This document shows positions 58,951 to 64,000 of a stretch of DNA of 64,000 nucleotides, in pieces; position 1 is the stretch's first letter; the number at the start of each line of letters is the position of its first letter. The translations under genes and the position numbers were made by a program. The notes beneath the pieces were generated by a model. It ran no database searches. It saw only the letters and a list, made by a program, of their open reading frames with translations, and was not told where the DNA came from. Source of the DNA: an uncultured Saprospiraceae bacterium (GTDB taxonomy: Bacteria; Bacteroidota; Bacteroidia; Chitinophagales; Saprospiraceae); assembly GCA_937981555.1 (NCBI GenBank), contig CALJOK010000029.1:111929-175928 (forward strand). Reading direction: 5' to 3'.

Positions 58951-59528
58951 CTGGGCCTTATGAAGTGACATTATTGACTTCGCCAGATGGAATTGGAGAG
59001 ATAGATTTCAATACTTTAGATATTGAAGTTTTTCCTTGGCAAGGAACATACTTTGGTGGGATGGAAAATAATATTAAGGCAAAAGTATTTTCTGATTTTG
59101 AAGATGAATATGAATTTAGTCATTGGATGAGTACTTCAGGTAGCACTATTTTTCCTGATGAAGATTCTATTCGCGCAACGATTACTTTGACTCAAACAGA
59201 TACCTTGATAGCTGTTTTTAAAATTATAGGTACTGTTTCAGCAAATGATTTAGATTCGAAATTTGAATTAAATGTTTTTCCAAATCCTGCGAATGACTTT
59301 TTGATTTTGGATCTACAATTGGAAGAAACTGCAAATGTTCGAATTTCGTTGCATTCTGTTTTAGGACAAAAAGTTGCTGAGTTTTCGGAAATTAATGGAA
59401 GGCAACCTGAAGGGAAACATTCGGTGAGTTTATCGCTTAATGGAAAAGGGATTTCTGATGGGTTGTACTTTTTGGTAGTGCAAGTGGGAGAGGAGGAAAA
59501 AAGTGTGAAGGTGAATGTGGTGAGGTAG
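58947..59528 (+). CDS. T9SS sorting-domain part of the frameshifted CotH gene
   Basis: 193 residues in the frame that follows the CotH part. It starts, as far as can be read, GPYEVTLLTSPDGIGEIDFNT, a beta module with DLPWKG-like partner in the paralogue, and ends in a type-A sorting domain (NVFPNPANDFLILDL ... GLYFLVVQVGEEEKSVKVNVVR). It has no own start other than a TTG at 58947 and no signal peptide, so it is not an independent gene. Insertion of one base near 58947-58950 (giving MLN-C-TGPY) would restore a single protein of about 855 residues. Whether the fault is real or a sequencing error cannot be told here. Confidence 0.75.
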   Translation: MTGPYEVTLLTSPDGIGEIDFNTLDIEVFPWQGTYFGGMENNIKAKVFSDFEDEYEFSHWMSTSGSTIFPDEDSIRATITLTQTDTLIAVFKIIGTVSANDLDSKFELNVFPNPANDFLILDLQLEETANVRISLHSVLGQKVAEFSEINGRQPEGKHSVSLSLNGKGISDGLYFLVVQVGEEEKSVKVNVVR

Positions 59529-59552
59529 AGCGTAATTCTTTTTGGAAAAAAA

Positions 59553-59588
59553 CGAGCCATCTGCAGTTTGTAGATGGCTCGATTTGTT
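59553..59588. terminator. Bidirectional terminator between convergent genes
   Basis: 13-bp stem with one mismatch, CGAGCCATCTGCA (59553-59565) / TGTAGATGGCTCG (59569-59581), with an A-run before and T-rich sequence after. It separates the CotH gene from the paralogue operon ending at 59600. Confidence 0.78.
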
Positions 59589-59599
59589 TGAATTTATTC

Positions 59600-59977
59600 T
59601 TAAGTAAATAGTTCTTTTTTTCCTGAAAATTCTTCGTCAATTTCAGGTTCATCTGGCTTAGAGTTTATATCAGATTCTTCATCAGCATCTTCATAATAAG
59701 ACATCATGGATTCATAAATTAAATATATATTACTATTTTCTTCGATTATTTTTCCACCTCCCTGCAAAGAAAATTCACCAACATCAGGAAGGTTCAGAAA
59801 ATTCATAAGATATATTTCAAGTTCTCCAAAGACTTGAAGATCACTTGGAGGATAATCATTGGATATTGGTTTATCATCAACTATAATATAGAGTAAAGCT
59901 TCATCACCTCCACATTCCCATTCTAATTTGATTTCTTTTCCAGAATCAAGAATTTCTTTAATTTTATTTTTCAGCAT
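59600..59977 (-). CDS. CGGD-motif small protein, paralogue C (cytoplasmic)
   Basis: A 125-residue acidic protein with no signal peptide. It shares with the next two genes a core: IKLEWECGGDEALLYIIVDDKPIS (about 16-39), an LEIYLMNFLNLPDVGEFSLQGGGKIIEE segment (about 53-80), YESMMSYYED, and a C-terminal motif FSGKKELF. I do not recognise the family. It is the last gene of a four-gene operon, 37 bp after the preceding paralogue. It lies just before a convergent terminator. Function unknown. Confidence 0.75.
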   Translation of the reverse strand: MLKNKIKEILDSGKEIKLEWECGGDEALLYIIVDDKPISNDYPPSDLQVFGELEIYLMNFLNLPDVGEFSLQGGGKIIEENSNIYLIYESMMSYYEDADEESDINSKPDEPEIDEEFSGKKELFT

Positions 59978-60014
59978 GATAGTTCTAATTTTTTTACTAA
60001 TAGATTTTTTTTAT

Positions 60015-60407
60015 TTAAAATTTCTCAGAAGGAAATAATTCTCTTTTTCCAGAATAGTCTTCGTCAATTTCAGGAGCTGTTTTACAATCTTCAGGATCTT
60101 CTTCATCATCTTCGGGCCATTCATAATCCTCGATATAATAGGACATCTTAGATTCACAAACTAAATACAAACTATCATTCTCATCTATTATTTCACCTTC
60201 TCCAATTAACTCAATGTCTCCTACTGAAGGTAGATTTAAGTAATTGGAAATGTATATGTCGAGGCCATTTAATATTGGACTATTGTAGGGTAATTCTTTG
60301 TTGTCAATGATTATGGTGATAATTGCCTGATCACCACCACAATCCCATTTCAATTTTATTTTTCTTCCAGCCTCTAGTAATTCTATTATTTGTAATTCTA
60401 AATGCAT
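60015..60407 (-). CDS. CGGD-motif small protein, paralogue B (cytoplasmic)
   Basis: A 130-residue acidic protein without signal peptide, homologous end to end to its two neighbours: IKLKWDCGGDQAIITIIIDNKELPY, LDIYISNYLNLPSVGDIELIGEGEIIDE, CESKMSYYIEDY, then an acidic linker (DDEEDPED) and the tail YSGKRELF. It lies 6 bp after the stop codon of the upstream, exported paralogue. Conserved Trp-Asp/Asn-Cys-Gly-Gly-Asp suggests a structural turn or metal/ligand site; nothing is known that would decide. Confidence 0.75.
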   Translation of the reverse strand: MHLELQIIELLEAGRKIKLKWDCGGDQAIITIIIDNKELPYNSPILNGLDIYISNYLNLPSVGDIELIGEGEIIDENDSLYLVCESKMSYYIEDYEWPEDDEEDPEDCKTAPEIDEDYSGKRELFPSEKF

Positions 60408-60413
60408 TAGGAT

Positions 60414-60917
60414 TTATTTTTTTGATAGGAATAATTCTCGTTTTCCAGAATACATTTCATCAGGTTCATTGACTTCTTTCCAACCATTGGAATCTCCATT
60501 TCCATAATAATCTTCATAGCCAACCATAGTTGATTCGCATTCTAAAAATATATTTCCACTTACCTCAATTATTTTCCCTTCCCCTTCCATCTGGAATTCA
60601 CCAACGTCTGGAAGGTTTAAATAATTAGCAATATACATATCCAATCCAACTAAAATATTTCCATCGTAAGGCAATATTTCTTTATCAATAAAAGAACTAA
60701 TAATTGCTTCGTCTCCTCCGCAGTTCCATTTTAGAGTTATCGTTTTTCCTTTTTGAAGTATCTTTCTAATCTCTTTTTCAAGCTTTATAAGATTAGGTTT
60801 AGGTGGTTGAGGATAAGATCGACTTTTGGGTAAGCAAGTGTCGAAACATCCAGACATAGATACTACTCCAACTTGTCCCATAAATAAAAGGAATTTTCTT
60901 CTAGTTTGATTTTTCAT
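60414..60917 (-). CDS. CGGD-motif protein, paralogue A with Tat-type lipoprotein signal
   Basis: A 167-residue member of the same family but with an extra N-terminus: MKNQTRRKFLLFMGQ resembles a twin-arginine signal (RRKFLL), followed by a hydrophobic stretch and a lipobox-like MSGC (Cys-24), so the protein may be exported folded and lipid-anchored. The mature part starts with a Pro-rich linker (YPQPPKPN) and then shows the shared core: ITLKWNCGGDEAIISSFID, LDMYIANYLNLPDVGEFQMEGEGKIIEV, ECESTMVGYEDYYG, YSGKRELF. The same domain therefore appears inside and outside the cytoplasm in one operon. It is 3 bp after the DUF6915-like gene. Confidence 0.77.
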   Translation of the reverse strand: MKNQTRRKFLLFMGQVGVVSMSGCFDTCLPKSRSYPQPPKPNLIKLEKEIRKILQKGKTITLKWNCGGDEAIISSFIDKEILPYDGNILVGLDMYIANYLNLPDVGEFQMEGEGKIIEVSGNIFLECESTMVGYEDYYGNGDSNGWKEVNEPDEMYSGKRELFLSKK

Positions 60918-60920
60918 AAT

Positions 60921-61505
60921 TTATTTATTTTTTGCAAGCCATTCCAAATCTTTTCTACTAGGCGTAAATTGCCATTGGGAAGTAAATTGAAAATCGGACA
61001 AATAGTTTTGAATGGTCGCTTCGGGAGGTAATAACTTTTGTAATTCAATAGCATGTTCTTTTCCCAAAAAATCGTGGACTAAATTTACACCAAAGTTGCT
61101 CCATGTAATTAGTAAGGAAGATTTTAAATTTGATTTTAAAAGAGGTTGTAGAATGAAATATTCTAATTCTTTATTTTCAAATTTTGGAAGAGAAATTTTC
61201 TTTGCAATATTTTCATTATTGTCTTTTAGCCAATCGACTAAACTTGGAACTTGATTACTCAAATCTTCTTTGCAATGTTCTGCCGCAATATCTCTGACCA
61301 TAATGTTTTTTCCACCGCAGATAATGTAGTCTCCAAATTTTTTTATGGTCAAATCAATTCCAAATAAATTGTGAAGTAACAAGCGATGTCGAGGGTTGAA
61401 ATAATAAAGTTTACTGCTATCAATAAATTTATGGATAGGGTAGTAGTCTTCTTCTTGGCCGCCAAATTTTTTTACAGAAAGTTTGCTGTGATCCCAGATG
61501 TTCAT
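60921..61505 (-). CDS. DUF6915-like conserved hypothetical protein, first gene of the operon
   Basis: A 194-residue cytoplasmic protein. It opens MNIWDHSKLSVKKFGGQEEDYYPIHKFIDSSKLYYFNPRHRLLLHNLFGIDL, then VRDIAAEHCKEDLSNQVPSLVDWLKDN, a pattern I recall for DUF6915 (His-rich N-terminus, DSSK, RHR, EHCKEDL). In the usual family the protein ends soon after the DWL motif; here about 80 further residues follow (PKFENKELEYFILQPLL ... LEWLAKNK). The conserved His, Asp and Arg residues could be catalytic or metal-binding, but no reaction is known. A -7-like box TAGTTTTG (61531-61524, minus strand) lies 19 bp upstream of the ATG. Confidence 0.78.
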   Translation of the reverse strand: MNIWDHSKLSVKKFGGQEEDYYPIHKFIDSSKLYYFNPRHRLLLHNLFGIDLTIKKFGDYIICGGKNIMVRDIAAEHCKEDLSNQVPSLVDWLKDNNENIAKKISLPKFENKELEYFILQPLLKSNLKSSLLITWSNFGVNLVHDFLGKEHAIELQKLLPPEATIQNYLSDFQFTSQWQFTPSRKDLEWLAKNK

Positions 61506-61533
61506 TTATTATTTTTTGTTCTCCAAAACTAAA

Positions 61534-61567
61534 AAAAGCCATTTACAAATTCATGTAAATGGCTTTT
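61534..61567 (-). terminator. Terminator of the DUF1501 gene
   Basis: Perfect 14-bp stem AAAAGCCATTTACA (61534-61547) / TGTAAATGGCTTTT (61554-61567) with a T-run on the minus strand, 20 bp past the DUF1501 stop codon. It isolates the four-gene operon that starts at 61505. Confidence 0.88.
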
Positions 61568-61586
61568 AGTTTTTCAAAAAAGAAAA

Positions 61587-63137
61587 TTAATGCTTCACCA
61601 CCCGAAGTGTTTTTACACCATTTCCAGCTTGGATTCTAGCGAAATAAACACCTGCTGAAAGTGAATTAGCTTCCACCAAAACATTATGTTCTCCAGATGT
61701 GAATATCTTGTTAGAAATATTTCGTACCATTTTTCCCATCACATCATATAGATCAATTCGTACATTTTCTTTTTTCAAAATAGAAAAACTCAAAGTGAAT
61801 CTTCGATCAAATGGATTAGGAAAAGCTTTGCTATCAAGTATTTTATCAATCTCTTCTGTCGAGGTACTGTCGCAACTTCCTACAATCGGTAAGTGTTGAA
61901 AATCATCTGACAGAAGCGTTTTTACTTTGTCTTCACTCACATCAAACCAGTCCATGAGAATAGAACCAAAGACCCATTTGAAATCATATTGCATCGCAAC
62001 ACCTTCATCAGAGTCTACGTCTGTTCCAATTTGAGGGTTGTCACCAATCACTCCAGGGTTAATGCAACTTCCAAAAACCATCATCGGCGCAGCTGAACCA
62101 TGATCGGTTCCTATACCTGCATTAGAAATTATTTTTCTTCCGAACTCTGAAAAAGTACAACCAATCACTCGGTCTTCCAAACCTTGTAATTTTAAATCTT
62201 CTTGGAATGCGTATATCGCATCTGACAATGTTTTAACTAAATTAGCATGCCATCCTTGAGTAGGATTTCCATCTACGACTTGATCAGAGTGTGTATCAAA
62301 ACCACTTAGTTTTAAAACATAAATTTTAGTTTGTAATCCACCTGAAATTAACTGTGCAACAGTTTTTAATTGATTAGCCAAAGTAGTGTCTGGATATAAA
62401 TTTGGATTCGAACCACCAGCATCGGCAGCAGCAACTACTCGGTCAGCATAGGCATTTGATTTCTTAAAAGTCTCTACCAAAAAATCCATTTCAGCACCAT
62501 AGCAATCATTTGATTGAGGAACTTCCACACCAGTATCAAGACCTCCAATATCATCGGTGTTAATAATCGCGAGACTGAAATTGGAATCCATTCCTTGGCA
62601 AGTTCCTGAGATAGATTTCCCCATCGTCACCGCAAATGGATCAGGGCAATCAGTCGTTGGGAAATCTGAAGGGTAACCTGGAAAAGAATCATCCAAGTAT
62701 CGACCCATCCAGCCTGTTGGCTTATATTCATCTGCCTTGCTTCCTGTGTTCCAAATGTCTGACGATCTAAAGTGCGAACGATTTTGATTAGGATAGCCGA
62801 CTCCTTGAATCAAGGTTAAATTGGAATTGTCAAACATGTTTTTGACTCCAGTCATTTCAGGATGTAAACCGATGGTATCGGTCATGTCTAAAATAGAACT
62901 TTCAGGAAGAATGACATTTGGTCGAGCATTCGCCAAATTAGCATAGGCATCCAATGGGACAAATGTATTCAAACCGTCATTGCCACCGTTGAGGTCAATG
63001 AGTACTAAAACTTTATCACTATCTCCATTGATCAAAGTGGCCATCAAACTCGAAGGCATTGCTGCCATATCGAAACCACCCAAAAATGCAGGTAAAGTAA
63101 AAACGGTACTATTTTTTAGAAAAGCTCTTCTTTTCAT
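61587..63137 (-). CDS. DUF1501 protein with Tat-like signal and T9SS sorting domain
   Basis: A 516-residue protein. The N-terminus MKRRAFLKNSTVFTLPAFLGG has a twin-arginine-like motif (RRAFLK). The DUF1501 body is clear: KVLVLIDLNGGNDGLNTFVP, IGLHPEM, NQNRSHFRSSDIWNTGS, GWMGRYLDD, KLSGFDTHSDQ, TFSEFGRKIISNAGIGTDHGSAAPMMVFG. These residues resemble the sulfatase/alkaline-phosphatase fold (Asp/His pairs). The last 75 residues are a type-A T9SS sorting domain (AFPNPFDRRFTLSF ... AGVYFARIQAGNG). DUF1501 genes are typically found with DUF1800 genes, as here (81-bp gap). Neither has an assigned reaction. Confidence 0.9.
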   Translation of the reverse strand: MKRRAFLKNSTVFTLPAFLGGFDMAAMPSSLMATLINGDSDKVLVLIDLNGGNDGLNTFVPLDAYANLANARPNVILPESSILDMTDTIGLHPEMTGVKNMFDNSNLTLIQGVGYPNQNRSHFRSSDIWNTGSKADEYKPTGWMGRYLDDSFPGYPSDFPTTDCPDPFAVTMGKSISGTCQGMDSNFSLAIINTDDIGGLDTGVEVPQSNDCYGAEMDFLVETFKKSNAYADRVVAAADAGGSNPNLYPDTTLANQLKTVAQLISGGLQTKIYVLKLSGFDTHSDQVVDGNPTQGWHANLVKTLSDAIYAFQEDLKLQGLEDRVIGCTFSEFGRKIISNAGIGTDHGSAAPMMVFGSCINPGVIGDNPQIGTDVDSDEGVAMQYDFKWVFGSILMDWFDVSEDKVKTLLSDDFQHLPIVGSCDSTSTEEIDKILDSKAFPNPFDRRFTLSFSILKKENVRIDLYDVMGKMVRNISNKIFTSGEHNVLVEANSLSAGVYFARIQAGNGVKTLRVVKH

Positions 63138-63152
63138 CTTATTATTTTTTTA

Positions 63153-63201
63153 GCGTTTGGAAAGATACTAGCGCAAGCGTTATACATTCTTTCCAAAACG
63201 T
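63153..63201. repeat. 49-bp inverted repeat in the DUF1800-DUF1501 gap
   Basis: GCGTTTGGAAAGATA (63153-63167) pairs with TTCTTTCCAAAACGT (63187-63201) with mismatches, and a smaller palindrome GCGCAAGCG sits in the loop. There is no T-run, so it is probably not a terminator. Confidence 0.55.
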
Positions 63202-63218
63202 AATTGGATTATTTTAAT

Positions 63219-64000
63219 TTAACTCAATTGGAATTCAGGTACTCGCATCATCGACAAGAACATATCGTATAATTTGTTTTCGATAGCTTGTCGTTTAGTC
63301 TCGTTCGTCGGATCCGAGAGGTAATCGGTGTACTCCACATTCCATTCGAAGTCAGGTAAACCATTAAGCAAAGCTTCTTTAAAATAATCTTTTTGTTCGA
63401 TCGTCATTGGTCTTGGAAAAATCAATCTACATACTTCGTCGATCATTTCATTGACTTCCAATGGGTTTTCCAAGGTGGCAATAAAATCAATCCAATTAAA
63501 TGCTTGAGTATCAGATGAATAATATAGCACATGCCACTTAATATTTGGAATCAATCTTTTTCGTAGTGCAAGACTTGCAGAATTTATCCAATCTCGATAG
63601 TATCCTAGTGATTGATAATATGCTCTCCAACCTGCTACACTTGGCACTCTAAAAATAGCTTGCCCTAATTTTTCAAAATCCCAATACCAACCTACCCATG
63701 TGTCATATTCCTCATATTGATCGACAGGTAGCTGCACTTGGAAAGTGTTAACTGCCGAAAAGAAAAAATCGAGTGTACCTTTAATCATACAACCTCTGGT
63801 AGCCATACTGAAAAAATGTTCACTTTTTAAAAGAGCTTCTAAAGCAGGTTGAATTTGATAATCATTGTCGAGTAAAATTTGCGCCATTGGAGCGATGACT
63901 TCACTTTCGATAGTATCGGTAATTTCATAATGTACAAACCAAATATATAATCTTCGACAAATGTGAAATGCTACTTCATCTTTTTCGAAAATTATATCAA
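63219..64000 (-). CDS. DUF1800 family protein, C-terminal part
   Basis: The gene enters from the right edge, so its N-terminus is missing. The visible 260 residues are FEKDEVAFHICRRLYIWFVHYEITDTIESEVIAPMAQILLDNDYQIQPALEALLKSEHFF and on to LYDMFLSMMRVPEFQLS, the typical C-terminal block of DUF1800 (PF08811-like) proteins. The frame is open to the window edge, and the ATG at 63887 is internal, not the start. DUF1800 proteins are exported helical proteins of unknown activity, usually encoded next to DUF1501, as seen here. Confidence 0.88.
   Translation of the reverse strand, partial: DIIFEKDEVAFHICRRLYIWFVHYEITDTIESEVIAPMAQILLDNDYQIQPALEALLKSEHFFSMATRGCMIKGTLDFFFSAVNTFQVQLPVDQYEEYDTWVGWYWDFEKLGQAIFRVPSVAGWRAYYQSLGYYRDWINSASLALRKRLIPNIKWHVLYYSSDTQAFNWIDFIATLENPLEVNEMIDEVCRLIFPRPMTIEQKDYFKEALLNGLPDFEWNVEYTDYLSDPTNETKRQAIENKLYDMFLSMMRVPEFQLS

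Noticed and set aside
58940..58952. Programmed -1 frameshift in the second CotH gene
   Set aside because: There is no X-XXY-YYZ heptamer or downstream hairpin; mutation or sequencing error is simpler.

Overview
The window looks like a chromosomal segment of a low-GC member of the Bacteroidota, most likely of the Saprospirales/Saprospiraceae type (this placement is inference). The signs are many type IX secretion (T9SS) cargo proteins with both kinds of C-terminal sorting domain, a GldN-like protein, Bacteroidota-specific families (DUF6495-like, DUF5686-like, DUF5916-like), many short lipoprotein signals, no clear Shine-Dalgarno sequences, several TTG starts and promoter boxes of the TTTG / TAnnTTTG type. 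There is no phage, plasmid backbone, insertion sequence or CRISPR array. Two tRNA genes, Ser(UGA) and Thr(UGU), are present and there is no rRNA.

Layout. 1-9.1 kb, all on the minus strand: a partial lipoprotein, a propeller-like lipoprotein, a CotH/lamin-tail T9SS cargo, a sterol-desaturase-family protein, an orphan GldN, a cytoplasmic GH36 alpha-galactosidase, a DUF922-like metalloprotease candidate and threonylcarbamoyl-AMP synthase. 9.6-14.4 kb: twin 755/756-residue PKD proteins with type-B sorting domains. 14.5-16.2 kb: a LOG-family protein and a DUF6495-like protein. 16.3-19.5 kb: twin 492-residue OmpA proteins with calcium-binding thrombospondin-3 repeats. 19.6-24.2 kb: a surface polysaccharide cluster with three glycosyltransferases and a flippase. 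24.3-28.1 kb: DoxX, a small lipoprotein, a helix-hairpin-helix outer-membrane protein and a GyrI-like protein. 28.2-33.5 kb: leucine biosynthesis in the order leuA, methyltransferase, leuC, leuD, leuB, with a terminator after leuA and a long palindrome between leuC and leuD. 33.7-40.9 kb: a helical-repeat protein, DUF5686, a C39-peptidase lipoprotein with a small membrane protein, HMG-CoA lyase and a lipoprotein. 41.0-47.3 kb: an FG-GAP T9SS cargo, a lipoprotein, a five-haem T9SS cytochrome and a small membrane protein. 47.4-51.6 kb: lipoproteins, both tRNAs and a glutamate-synthase-family enzyme. 51.8-56.7 kb: DUF5916, a membrane-protein/XRE-regulator pair and a YCF48-like/MORN-like lipoprotein. 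57.0-59.5 kb: a second CotH gene split by a frameshift. 59.6-61.5 kb: an operon of three paralogous small CGGD-motif proteins led by a DUF6915-like gene. 61.6-64 kb: a DUF1501/DUF1800 pair.

The strongest unexplained signal is between the genes. At least a dozen long imperfect or perfect inverted repeats, about 60-200 bp each, lie in intergenic gaps and often begin or end within a few bases of a stop codon. Three of them (25244-25394, 54110-54210, 55015-55122) clearly belong to one family with conserved ends and variable centres, and two others (35283-35370, 39842-40044) share a different end sequence. The best candidate for an undescribed protein system is the four-gene operon at 59600-61505, where one domain occurs twice without and once with a Tat-type lipoprotein signal.

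All family assignments come from reading motifs by eye. No database search was run.
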